From contig NZ_JAMYJR010000001.1 in NCBI RefSeq assembly GCF_024137025.1, positions 1-64,000 on the forward strand: a DNA stretch of 64,000 nucleotides, in the 5' to 3' direction. Below the pieces are notes generated by a model. The model ran no database searches, was not told where the DNA came from, and saw only the letters and a list, made by a program, of their open reading frames with translations. Shown piece after piece: positions 38,157 through 46,456 of this stretch. The first letter of the stretch is position 1. Every line of letters starts with the position of its first letter. Source of the stretch: Paractinoplanes aksuensis (GTDB lineage: Bacteria; Actinomycetota; Actinomycetes; Mycobacteriales; Micromonosporaceae). The translations under genes were made by a program, and so were the position numbers.

Positions 38157-38184
38157 AGCCGTAGCGTACTTGATTCTTTTTCAT
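38029..38184 (-). CDS. Possible 51-codon ORF overlapping the CGNR gene start
   Basis: ATG 38184 is preceded at ideal distance by GGGAGAGG and opens MKKNQVRYGYVMDGQCQ..., ending at a TGA after 51 codons in a frame different from CGNR. It has three Cys near the centre. It could be a regulatory upstream ORF coupled to CGNR translation, or chance. No homology is recognised. Confidence 0.2.
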   Translation of the reverse strand: MKKNQVRYGYVMDGQCQARCARGPCRFSAPARAAEHSPAHVVRHRPLDGAR

Positions 38185-38234
38185 GGCTACCTCTCCCAAA
38201 GGTTTGGTTCCCCTTAAGAGAACAGCCGAAGGGT

Positions 38235-38281
38235 GGCCGCCTTGTCCGTTTTGTTGGCAAGAGACAGAGGAGAAGGCGGCC
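38235..38281. terminator. Inverted repeat after sthA
   Basis: GGCCGCCTT (38235-38243) and AAGGCGGCC (38273-38281) form a 9-bp stem with a 29-base loop between sthA and the CGNR gene. No T-run follows, so termination is possible but unproven. Confidence 0.35.
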
Positions 38282-38321
38282 CGTAACGGAAATCGACGGT
38301 CAGGAGCGTCTCAGAAGTGCG

Positions 38322-39725
38322 TTATCCGTCGATCCGGGTGATGTTGCGAATCTTGTTGGCGGCATCGAGCGCGGCCACTTTGTACGCCTCGGACAGCGTC
38401 GGATAGTTGAAGACCGCGTCGACCAGATACTCGACAGTGCCGCCGCAGCCCATCACCGCCTGGCCGATGTGGACGATGTCGGTGGCCCCGGTGCCGAAGA
38501 CGTGCACGCCGAGCAGCTTGCCGTCGTCGGGGGCGACCAGCAGCTTGAGCATGCCGTAGGAGTCGCCGACGATCTGGCCGCGGGCCAGTTCGCGATAGCG
38601 GGCGATGCCCACCTCGAACGGCGTGTTGGCGTCGGTCAGCTCGTCCTCGGTCTTCCCGACGAAGCTGATCTCGGGAATCGTGTAGATGCCGATCGGCTGC
38701 AGCTGGTGCATCTCGCGGGCCGGCTCACCGCAGGCGTGGTGCGCGGCCAGGCGGCCCTGCTCCATCGACGTCGAGGCCAGCGCCGGGAAGCCGATCACAT
38801 CGCCCACGGCATAGATGTTGTCGACCGCCGTACGGTAATTGACGTCGACCTCGATGCGGCCGCGCCGGTCGGCTTCGAGCCCGGCCGCCTCGAGCGCCAG
38901 GTCGTCGGTCTGACCCTGGCGGCCGGCCGAGTACATGACGGTGTCGGCAACGATCTTCTTGCCGCTCTTCAGGATGCAGAGCGCGGCCGTCTGGTGGCGT
39001 TCGACCGCGGCCACCTCTTCGCCGAAGCGGAACGTGACGCTGAGATCGCGCAGATGGTACTTCAGCGATTCGATGATCTCGTCGTCGCAGAAGTCGAGCA
39101 TCTTCTCGCGCCGCTCGACCACGGTGACCTTGGTGCCGAGCGCGGCGAACATCGACGCGTACTCCATGCCGATGACGCCGGCGCCGACCACGACCATGCT
39201 GCGCGGCACGGCCTGCAGGTTGATCACGCCGTCGGAGTCGACGATCGTCCGGTCGTCGAAGTCGACGCTGTCGGGCCGGGCCGGCCGCGTGCCCGCGGCA
39301 ATAATGATCTTGTCGGCGCTGACCTTGTTCTCGCGGCCGCTGCCGCCGTCGACCCAGATCGAGTTGGCGTCGGCGAACCGGCCGACCCCGGTGATCATGG
39401 TGATCTTGTTGCGGGCCAACTGGTTGCGGATCACGTCGGTCTGCCGGCTGATCACGTGCTGGGTGCGGGCGGCGAGGTCACTCACGGTGATCTCGTCCTT
39501 GACCCGGTAGCTGCTGCCGTACAGGTCGCGCTGGCTCAGGCCGGTGAGATAGAGGACGGCCTCACGCAACGTCTTCGACGGGACGGTGCCCGTGTTGATG
39601 CAGACGCCGCCGATCATGTCCCGCCGGTCGACGATGCCGACCCGGCGTCCGAGCTTGGAGGCGGCGATGGCGGCCTTCTGACCGCTGGGCCCGGAGCCCA
39701 GCACCAACACGTCGTAGTCATACAC
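38322..39725 (-). CDS. sthA: Soluble (Si-specific) NAD(P)+ transhydrogenase
   Basis: 467 residues, the usual length. The FAD-binding opening is [30 protein letters not shown]. The redox-disulfide region of related reductases is [19 protein letters not shown], with a single Cys and Thr in place of the second, as in SthA. NAD(P)-binding [26 protein letters not shown] and the C-terminal dimer interface follow. It moves hydride between NADPH and NAD+ to balance pools. It is transcribed on the minus strand after glpD, separated from it by 120 bases with a probable terminator. Confidence 0.95.
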   Translation of the reverse strand: MYDYDVLVLGSGPSGQKAAIAASKLGRRVGIVDRRDMIGGVCINTGTVPSKTLREAVLYLTGLSQRDLYGSSYRVKDEITVSDLAARTQHVISRQTDVIRNQLARNKITMITGVGRFADANSIWVDGGSGRENKVSADKIIIAAGTRPARPDSVDFDDRTIVDSDGVINLQAVPRSMVVVGAGVIGMEYASMFAALGTKVTVVERREKMLDFCDDEIIESLKYHLRDLSVTFRFGEEVAAVERHQTAALCILKSGKKIVADTVMYSAGRQGQTDDLALEAAGLEADRRGRIEVDVNYRTAVDNIYAVGDVIGFPALASTSMEQGRLAAHHACGEPAREMHQLQPIGIYTIPEISFVGKTEDELTDANTPFEVGIARYRELARGQIVGDSYGMLKLLVAPDDGKLLGVHVFGTGATDIVHIGQAVMGCGGTVEYLVDAVFNYPTLSEAYKVAALDAANKIRNITRIDG

Positions 39726-39793
39726 AATGCTTAGCGTCGCAGTGAGCGGGCCCTCGGTCCACCGAGTCCGTCAGATTTTTCATGGTCTATTTA

Positions 39794-39818
39794 CCCGGCG
39801 ACACATCAAGCCGCCGGG
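39794..39818 (-). terminator. Probable terminator after glpD
   Basis: CCCGGCG (39794-39800) pairs with CGCCGGG (39812-39818) over an 11-base loop; on the minus strand TAAATAG follows. It lies 28 bases after the glpD stop. Confidence 0.5.
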
Positions 39819-39845
39819 CCGTGAGCGGCGCGAACGCCTGCGCCG

Positions 39846-41585
39846 CTACCGGCTGACCCCGCCGAGGACCGCCAGCGGGACGACCTCGGTGGCGTCGCGG
39901 CGGGAGGCGTCGGCGCTCTCGTCGTCGGGCTGCTGCTGGGCCGCCAGCTCGGCCGCCACCCGCGACTCGTACGCCGCCAGTTCGCGCGCGGTGTCGGCCG
40001 GGCTCCAGCCGAGCGGCCCGGCCAGCAGCCCGGCCGCGTCCCGGGCGGCGGCGAGCCCGCGGTCCGGGGTCTCGATCGAGATCCGGGTGCGCCGGGTGAG
40101 CACGTCCTCCAGGTGCCGCGCGCCCTCGTGGGTCGCCGCGTAGACCAGTTCGGCCCGCAGGTAGTCGGGCGCGCCCGCGACCGGCCGGGCCAGGCTCGGG
40201 TCGGTCGCGGCCAGGGTCAGCACCTCGCCGGTCAGCGTGCCGTAGCGGCGCAGCAGGTGTTCGACCTGCGCCACCTGCAGTCCGGCCTGGCGGGCCAGCG
40301 TCGCCCGCCGGTTCCAGGTGGCCGCGAAGCCCTCGGCGCCCAGCAGCGGCACCTGGTCGGTGCACGACGCCGGCACCTGCGAGCCGAGCTCGCGGGCGGC
40401 CATGTCCACGGCGTCCTTGGCCATCACGCGATAGGTCGTGTACTTGCCGCCGGCCACCACGACGAGGCCGGGCATGGGCGAGCCGACGGCGTGCTCGCGC
40501 GACAGCTTGGCCGTGCTCGAGGCCGCGGCCGACAGCAGCGGGCGCAGACCGGCGTACACACCCTGCACGTCGTCCCTGGTCAGTGGTGTTTCGAGAACCT
40601 TGTTGACCTCGGCCAGCAGATAGTCGACGTCACCGGCCGAGGCCGACGGGTGGGCCTTGTCGAGCGCCCAGGCCGTGTCGGTCGTCCCGATGATCCAGTG
40701 GCGGTCCCACGGGATGACGAACAGCACGCTGGTCGCGGTGCGCAGGATCATGCCGGTGCCGCCGGAGATCCGGTCGCGCGGCACGACCAGGTGGATGCCC
40801 TTGCTGGCGGTGACCTTGAACTGGTCGTCGGCGCCGAAACCGGCCAGCAGGGCCTGGCTGTCGCCGGTCCAGACGCCGGTCGCGTTGATCACGACCTTGG
40901 CCCGGATCTCGAACTCGCGGCCGGTCTCGGCGTCCCGGACCCGGGCCCCGACGACCCGGCGGTCCTCGCGCAGGAAGCCGACGACCTCGGTCCGGGCGGC
41001 GACCTTGGCCCCGTACGCGGCCGCCGTGCGCACCAGGAACATCGTGTGCCGGGCGTCGTCGACCTGGGCGTCGTAGTAGCGGATGGCCCCGACCAGCGAG
41101 TCCGGCCGCAGCGACGGGAACGCCTTCATCGCCTCGGTCTTGCTCAGGTGCCGGTGCCGCGGCAGCCCGGCGCCCCACCCGGAGAGGGCGAGCACGTCGT
41201 ACAGCGCCACGCCGGCCCCGACGTACAGCCGCTCCCACGCGCGGTGCTGCAAGGGATAAAGGAAAGGCACCGGGCGTACGAGGTGCGGGGCGAGCCGCTG
41301 AATCAGCAGCCCCCGCTCCCGTAGCGCCTCGCGGACCAGCGAGAAGTCGAGCATCTCGAGGTAGCGCAGCCCGCCGTGGATCAGCTTGCTGGACCGGCTC
41401 GACGTGCCGCTGGCGAAGTCGCGCGCCTCGACCAGGCCGACGTTCAGCCCGCGGGTGGCGGCGTCGAGGGCGGACCCTGCGCCGACCACGCCGGCCCCGA
41501 CGACCAGCACGTCCAGCTCGTCGCCGGACGACAGGGCGGTCAGCGCCTCGGCGCGTGCCTGCGGCGAGATCTCGGGTGTGTTCAT
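39846..41585 (-). CDS. glpD: Glycerol-3-phosphate dehydrogenase, FAD-dependent
   Basis: 579 residues. The FAD site is DVLVVGAGVVGAGSALDAATRGLNVGLVEARDFASGTSSRSSKLIHGGLRYLE, which is the GlpD signature. The C-terminal domain (YGTLTGEVL, then THEGARHLEDVLTRRTRISIETPDRG) is the GlpD C-terminal helical unit. It oxidises glycerol 3-phosphate to dihydroxyacetone phosphate and passes electrons to the quinone pool. ATG 41585 follows GGGGA; ATG 41597 lacks a ribosome site. It begins 13 bases after the glpK stop, so glpK-glpD is one operon. The frame runs on upstream only as the shadow of glpK. Confidence 0.95.
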   Translation of the reverse strand: MNTPEISPQARAEALTALSSGDELDVLVVGAGVVGAGSALDAATRGLNVGLVEARDFASGTSSRSSKLIHGGLRYLEMLDFSLVREALRERGLLIQRLAPHLVRPVPFLYPLQHRAWERLYVGAGVALYDVLALSGWGAGLPRHRHLSKTEAMKAFPSLRPDSLVGAIRYYDAQVDDARHTMFLVRTAAAYGAKVAARTEVVGFLREDRRVVGARVRDAETGREFEIRAKVVINATGVWTGDSQALLAGFGADDQFKVTASKGIHLVVPRDRISGGTGMILRTATSVLFVIPWDRHWIIGTTDTAWALDKAHPSASAGDVDYLLAEVNKVLETPLTRDDVQGVYAGLRPLLSAAASSTAKLSREHAVGSPMPGLVVVAGGKYTTYRVMAKDAVDMAARELGSQVPASCTDQVPLLGAEGFAATWNRRATLARQAGLQVAQVEHLLRRYGTLTGEVLTLAATDPSLARPVAGAPDYLRAELVYAATHEGARHLEDVLTRRTRISIETPDRGLAAARDAAGLLAGPLGWSPADTARELAAYESRVAAELAAQQQPDDESADASRRDATEVVPLAVLGGVSR

Positions 41586-41598
41586 GAAGATCCCCATC

Positions 41599-43056
41599 TC
41601 AGATGACCCAGTCGAGGGTTCGGTCGATGGCGGCTCGCCATCGGGTGGTGCCTTCCGCGCGTCGTTCCGCGGTCCAGGTCGGTTGCCAGCGCCGGTCTTC
41701 CCGCCAGTTGGCCCGCAAGTCGTCGACCGACGACCAGAAACCGACGGCCAGGCCCGCGGCATAGGCGGCGCCGAGCGCGGTGGTCTCGGCGACGGCGGGC
41801 CGGCTGACCGGCACGCCGAGAATGTCGGCTTGCAGTTGCATGCACAGGTCATTGGCGGTGACGCCGCCGTCGACCTTGAGGATGTCGAGCGTCGTGCCGC
41901 TGTCTTGTGCCATCGCCTCGACGACGTCGCGGGTCTGGTAGCCGATGGCCTCGAGCGCGGCCCGGGTGATGTGGGCGGCGGTGTGGAAGCGGGACAGCCC
42001 GACGATCGCGCCGCGCGCGTCCGGCCGCCAGTAGGGCGCGAACAGCCCCGAGAAGGCCGGCACGAAGCACACGCCGGCGCTGTCGTCGACCGTGGCCGCC
42101 AGGGTCTCGCTCGTCGCGGCCGAGTCGAGGATGCCGAGCTGGTCGCGCAGCCACTGCACGGCCGCGCCGGCCGCGGCGATCGACCCTTCCAGGGCGTACG
42201 CCGGCTCTTGCTCGCCGAATCGGTAGGCCACCGTGGTGAGCAGGCCATGGCTGGAGCGGATCGGCGTGGTGCCGGTGTTCATCAGCAGGAAGCCGCCGGT
42301 CCCGTACGTGCATTTGGCCTCACCCGGAGACAGACAGGTCTGTCCGAAGAGCGCCGCCTGCTGATCGCCGATAGCCGCCGCGATCGGCACCCCGTCCAGG
42401 GCCGTCCCATAGACCTCGCCCGACGACCGGATCTGCGGCAGCATCGCCCGCGGGATGTCGAACAGGCTGAGGAGCTCGTCGTCCCATTCGAGCTTGGCCA
42501 GATCCATCAGCATCGTGCGGCTGGCGTTCGTGACGTCGGTGATGTGCAGGCCACCGGTCAGGTTCCAGATCAGCCAGCTGTCGATCGTCCCGAACAGGAT
42601 CTCGCCGCGTTCGGCGCGGGCGCGCAGACCGTTGTCGAGCAGCCACTGGAGCTTGGTCGCCGAGAAGTAGGTGGCCGGGGTCAGCCCGGTCCGGGAGCGG
42701 ATCAGCTCCGCGTCGAGCTTCTCGACCAGCGCCGAGGTGCGGGTGTCCTGCCAGACGATGGCCGGCGCGACCGGCGTGCCCGTGGCCTTGTCCCAGAGGA
42801 CGACGGTCTCGCGCTGGTTGGTGATGCCGATCGCGGCCAGGTCGGACGGTCCGAGGCCGGCGTGGCCGAGCGCGACGTCGATCGTCTTGCGGGTGTTCTC
42901 CCAGATCTCGGTGGCGTCGTGCTCGACCCACCCCGAGGCCGGGAAGATCTGACGGTGTTCGAGCTGGTGCCGGGCGATCTCGGCGCCGGACCGGTCGAAG
43001 ATCATGAAGCGCGTGCTCGTCGTGCCCTGATCGATCGCGCCCACGTACTGGGTCAA
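41599..43056 (-). CDS. glpK: Glycerol kinase (first copy)
   Basis: 485 residues. FGGY signatures: [20 protein letters not shown] (phosphate loop), [30 protein letters not shown], and [27 protein letters not shown]. It phosphorylates glycerol to glycerol 3-phosphate. I chose TTG 43056 ([10 protein letters not shown]), five bases after GGGAGG; TTG 43068 is further from the conserved start. It is divergent from the IclR gene and followed by glpD. A second, very similar kinase lies on the other side of the regulator. Confidence 0.95.
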   Translation of the reverse strand: MTQYVGAIDQGTTSTRFMIFDRSGAEIARHQLEHRQIFPASGWVEHDATEIWENTRKTIDVALGHAGLGPSDLAAIGITNQRETVVLWDKATGTPVAPAIVWQDTRTSALVEKLDAELIRSRTGLTPATYFSATKLQWLLDNGLRARAERGEILFGTIDSWLIWNLTGGLHITDVTNASRTMLMDLAKLEWDDELLSLFDIPRAMLPQIRSSGEVYGTALDGVPIAAAIGDQQAALFGQTCLSPGEAKCTYGTGGFLLMNTGTTPIRSSHGLLTTVAYRFGEQEPAYALEGSIAAAGAAVQWLRDQLGILDSAATSETLAATVDDSAGVCFVPAFSGLFAPYWRPDARGAIVGLSRFHTAAHITRAALEAIGYQTRDVVEAMAQDSGTTLDILKVDGGVTANDLCMQLQADILGVPVSRPAVAETTALGAAYAAGLAVGFWSSVDDLRANWREDRRWQPTWTAERRAEGTTRWRAAIDRTLDWVI

Positions 43057-43119
43057 GGTCCCTCCCAAGCTCTACAAGGGCAAAGGTAGGAAGCAGGCCA
43101 CCCGGCGGCAACGGCCACC

Positions 43120-43136
43120 GTGCGACAATGTCGCAC
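43120..43136. promoter_or_regulatory. Operator-like palindrome at the IclR start
   Basis: GTGCGACA-A-TGTCGCAC, a perfect 8-1-8 inverted repeat overlapping the ATG at 43128 and lying 64 bases upstream of the divergent glpK start. Position and symmetry fit a binding site for the IclR protein itself, which would control both directions. Confidence 0.65.
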
Positions 43137-43910
43137 GTGCCCGGCCTGATCCAGTCCATCGAGCGGTCGTCGGCCGTGCTGCGGCTGCTCGCCGCCGGGC
43201 CGGGCCGCCTGCGGGTCAAAGAGGTGGCCGACGCGCTGGCCCTGCCCAAGTCGACGGCGCACAGCATCCTGCGCACGCTCGAACACGTCGGCTTCGTCGA
43301 GCAAGACCCGAACACGGCCCGCTACCGGCTCGGCCGCGGCCTGCTCGACCTGGGCGCCGACGGCCAGGACGGTCTCATCGACCTCAACGAACTGCGCGGC
43401 CGCGCGCTCAACTGGGCCGACGCGCTGGCCGCCCGCAGCGGCGAAGAGGTGCGCATCGGCGCCCTGCGGGACGACCGGGTGGTGGTCGTCCACCACGTGT
43501 TCCGGCCCGACGACTCGGCCCAGTCGCTCGACACCGGCCGCCTGCTGCCGACCCACGCCACCGCGCTTGGCCAGGTGCTGCTCGCCTACAACGCGCCGGC
43601 GGTCGAGGCGGCCGTCCGGTCGGGTCTGGAGGCGTACACCCGGGGGACCCTGACCGCCCCGGCCGCCCTGGCCCGGTCACTCAGCGCGACCCGCGAACGG
43701 GGTTGGGCCCTCTCGGTCGAGGAGTGGGAGGCCGGGCGGGCCGGCCTGGCGGCCCCGGTCCGCAGCTTCGGCGGGCTGGTGGTGGGGGCGATCGGCATCT
43801 CGGGGCCGGTCGAGCGGCTCTGCGACACCCGGCGGCAGGCCCGCCCGGCCCAGGTCGAACACGTGTTGACGACCGCGCGAGCCATCTCGCGCGACCTGGC
43901 GGCGTCGTGA
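43128..43910 (+). CDS. IclR-family regulator of the glycerol locus (GylR-like)
   Basis: 260 residues. The winged helix ([49 protein letters not shown]) is followed by the IclR effector domain ([13 protein letters not shown], then [20 protein letters not shown], then [11 protein letters not shown]). Its place between two glycerol kinases matches the role of GylR of Streptomyces, a repressor of the glycerol operon. ATG 43128 lies inside a palindrome; GTG 43137, just after it, is an equally good start. The stop overlaps the second glpK by four bases. Confidence 0.9.
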   Translation: MSHVPGLIQSIERSSAVLRLLAAGPGRLRVKEVADALALPKSTAHSILRTLEHVGFVEQDPNTARYRLGRGLLDLGADGQDGLIDLNELRGRALNWADALAARSGEEVRIGALRDDRVVVVHHVFRPDDSAQSLDTGRLLPTHATALGQVLLAYNAPAVEAAVRSGLEAYTRGTLTAPAALARSLSATRERGWALSVEEWEAGRAGLAAPVRSFGGLVVGAIGISGPVERLCDTRRQARPAQVEHVLTTARAISRDLAAS

Positions 43911-45367
43911 CCGACCGTTACGTGCTGGCCATCGATCAGGGAACGACGTCGACCCGGTGCATCCTGTTCGACCGGCGTGCGACCGTGGTGGCGGTGGCTC
44001 AGGGCGAGCACCCGCAGTCCTACCCGAAGCCGGGGTGGGTCGAACACGACGCGGCCCGCATCTGGCGCGACGTGCAGCGGCTGATCAAGCGGGCGCTGCG
44101 CGAGGCCGGCATCGGATCGTCACAGGTGGCGGCCATCGGCATCGCCAATCAGCGCGAGACCGTGGTCGTCTGGGACAAGGCCACGGGTACGCCGGTGGCC
44201 CCGGCCATCGTCTGGCAGGACACCCGCACGTCGTCGTTGGTGGAACGGCTCGACGGCGACCTGATCCGTTCCCGCACGGGTTTGCCGGCGGCCACCTATT
44301 TCTCCGCGACCAAAGTGCAATGGCTGCTCGACAACGGTCTGCGCGCGCGGGCCGAACGCGGCGAATTGCTGTTCGGCACCATGGACAGCTGGCTGATCTG
44401 GAACCTGACCGGCGGCCTGCACATCACCGACGTCACGAACGCCAGCCGCACGATGCTGATGGATCTGACCACGCTCGAATGGGACGACGAGTTGCTCGGC
44501 CTGTTCGACATTCCGCGGGCGATGCTGCCCGAGATCCGGTCGTCGGCCGAGGTCTACGGGACGGCTCTGGACGGGGTGCCGATCGCGGCCGCCATCGGCG
44601 ATCAGCAGGCGGCGTTGTTCGGGCAGACCTGCTTCTCTCCGGGTGAGGCCAAATGCACGTACGGGACCGGCGGTTTTCTGCTGTTGAACACGGGCACCGC
44701 ACCGGTCCGGTCGAGCCACGGGCTGATCACCACGGTCGGTTATCGGATCGGGTCGGGCGAGGTCGCGTACGCGCTGGAGGGCTCGATCGCCATCGCCGGC
44801 TCGCTGGTGCAGTGGGTACGCGACGGGCTCGGCCTGATCACGACCGCCTCCGAGATCGAGACGCTGGCGGCCACGGTCGACGACAACGGCGGCTGCTACA
44901 TCGTGCCGGCCTTCTCGGGACTGTTCGCGCCGTACTGGAAAAGCGAGGCCCGCGGCGTCATCGTGGGGCTCACCTCGTACATAAATAAAGGTCATATCGC
45001 CCGCGCCGTGCTCGAGGCCACCGGATGGCAGACACGCGACGTCGTCGAGGCGATGAACGCCGACTCCGGCCTGACGCTGACCGCCCTGAACGTCGACGGT
45101 GGAATGACGGCCGACAATCTGCTGATGCAGACCATCGCCAATTTCCTGCAAGTTCCCGTCGTACGCCCGATGGTCGCCGAAACCGTCTCGCTGGGCGCCG
45201 CCTACGCGGCCGGCCTGGCCGTCGGCTACTGGTCCGACCTGCGCGACCTGCGCAACAACCGCCACCGCGCCGGCCGCTGGCTGCCCGCTATGGACGAACA
45301 GCGGCGCGCCTCCGAATACGCGAACTGGAAACGCGCCGTGGAAAGCGCCGTCGTCTTCAGCTCTTGA
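43907..45367 (+). CDS. glpK: Glycerol kinase (second copy)
   Basis: 486 residues. The same motifs as the first copy: [76 protein letters not shown]. Long stretches are identical to the minus-strand copy, above all between ATYFSATK and SRTMLMD. The GTG start shares four bases with the IclR stop, so the kinase is translated with its probable regulator. Differences are concentrated in the N-terminal 100 residues and the final helix. Its stop overlaps the convergent stress-protein gene by 11 bases. Confidence 0.95.
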   Translation: MTDRYVLAIDQGTTSTRCILFDRRATVVAVAQGEHPQSYPKPGWVEHDAARIWRDVQRLIKRALREAGIGSSQVAAIGIANQRETVVVWDKATGTPVAPAIVWQDTRTSSLVERLDGDLIRSRTGLPAATYFSATKVQWLLDNGLRARAERGELLFGTMDSWLIWNLTGGLHITDVTNASRTMLMDLTTLEWDDELLGLFDIPRAMLPEIRSSAEVYGTALDGVPIAAAIGDQQAALFGQTCFSPGEAKCTYGTGGFLLLNTGTAPVRSSHGLITTVGYRIGSGEVAYALEGSIAIAGSLVQWVRDGLGLITTASEIETLAATVDDNGGCYIVPAFSGLFAPYWKSEARGVIVGLTSYINKGHIARAVLEATGWQTRDVVEAMNADSGLTLTALNVDGGMTADNLLMQTIANFLQVPVVRPMVAETVSLGAAYAAGLAVGYWSDLRDLRNNRHRAGRWLPAMDEQRRASEYANWKRAVESAVVFSS

Positions 45368-46199
45368 CGACAGCCACCGGGCAATCCGCGTGCCGCAACA
45401 GCGCCTGACTGGTCGACCCGAGCAACATCCCGGCCAGCCGCCCCCGCCCGCGCGACCCGGCGACCACCAGCCCCGCCCCCGCCGTCTCGTGCGTGACCAC
45501 ACCCTCGGCCGGCCCCTCGATCAGCCGCTCGTGGATCGCGACCTCGGGGAAAGCGGACCGCCAGGGCGCGACGGCCTCACTCAGCGACCGCCGGGCCGCG
45601 TCGGCCCAGTCCTGCCGATCGACCACGCCCGTCGACCCGGCGACGGCCAGCGCCCCCGCCCCCGACGGCACCAGCGGCTGCTGCCACGCATGCACGGCGA
45701 ACAGGGCGACCCCGCGACGAGCCGCCTCCCGCACGGCGAACCCCATGGCCGCCTCACTACCGTCATCGACCGCCACCACGATCGGCGCCGCCCAGTCGTC
45801 GTCACCCCGCACCACGACAACCGGGCATTCCGCCTCGGCCACGATCTGCACCGCCAGCCCGCTGCGACGATGGCTCTCCCCCAGAACAAGCAGGTCAGCC
45901 TCGGCCGTGGCCGCCGTAAGCGTACGAACCGCGGCCCCCCGCACGAGCACGACATCCGCCTCATAGGGAGCGGCGGCCGCCGCCGCCGTGCTGAGCACCC
46001 GATCCCGCAGCCGCTCGGCCAGCTCGACCTCGCCCGTACTGACCCCGATCACCCCGGTCGGATGCCCCGCGGCGAACATGAGGTGCAGCGGACTACCGGT
46101 CTCGCTCGCATAGCGAGCCCCCCACCGCACCGCCGAGTCCGCCCCCTCGGACCCGTCCACCCCCACGACAACCGGCCGTCCCACCTTCTCCACAGTCAC
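45357..46199 (-). CDS. Universal stress protein, two UspA domains
   Basis: 280 residues. Domain 1 starts [23 protein letters not shown] and domain 2 [24 protein letters not shown]. The second domain keeps the ATP-binding pattern G-x2-G-x9-G-S ([21 protein letters not shown]); the first has a weaker one ([14 protein letters not shown]). Tandem Usps are common in actinobacteria and respond to dormancy, redox or energy stress. GTG 46199 follows GGGGAG; the longer frame upstream has no ribosome site. Confidence 0.9.
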   Translation of the reverse strand: MTVEKVGRPVVVGVDGSEGADSAVRWGARYASETGSPLHLMFAAGHPTGVIGVSTGEVELAERLRDRVLSTAAAAAAPYEADVVLVRGAAVRTLTAATAEADLLVLGESHRRSGLAVQIVAEAECPVVVVRGDDDWAAPIVVAVDDGSEAAMGFAVREAARRGVALFAVHAWQQPLVPSGAGALAVAGSTGVVDRQDWADAARRSLSEAVAPWRSAFPEVAIHERLIEGPAEGVVTHETAGAGLVVAGSRGRGRLAGMLLGSTSQALLRHADCPVAVVKS

Positions 46200-46456
46200 G
46201 TCATCTCCCCTCAGGCACCTACTTCCTGAATGCCTGACGGGTGTCTCAGACCTTCCGCAGCCAGATGACAGTTCCTTGTCTTCACCGATCGCGCCACCTC
46301 TAGCGACCGGGCGGCGGTGCACGATGGCCGAACAGATAGAAACATGACCCAAGTACACCCATTTGCGGGTTTTTGACGCAGAGCCAGGGGGATCATCGTT
46401 GATCGGTCACCCGCGAAGACTTTCGGATTCCATGATCCATATTGGATACTTTCCGG
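46200..46456. other. Intergenic region before fxsT1
   Basis: Divergent promoter region of about 257 bases, less GC-rich than its surroundings (for example CATGATCCATATTGGATAC). No gene or clear hairpin is seen. A TACTTT hexamer at 46447-46452 sits four bases before GTG 46457. Confidence 0.4.
46447..46452 (+). promoter_or_regulatory. Candidate -10 element for leaderless fxsT1
   Basis: TACTTT fits the actinobacterial TAnnnT -10 pattern and ends four bases before GTG 46457, as expected for a leaderless mRNA. No good -35 is visible. Confidence 0.35.

Noticed and set aside
41586..42248. Upstream extension of glpD
   Set aside because: It runs through glpK in another frame; the translation has no GlpD similarity before MNTPEIS.
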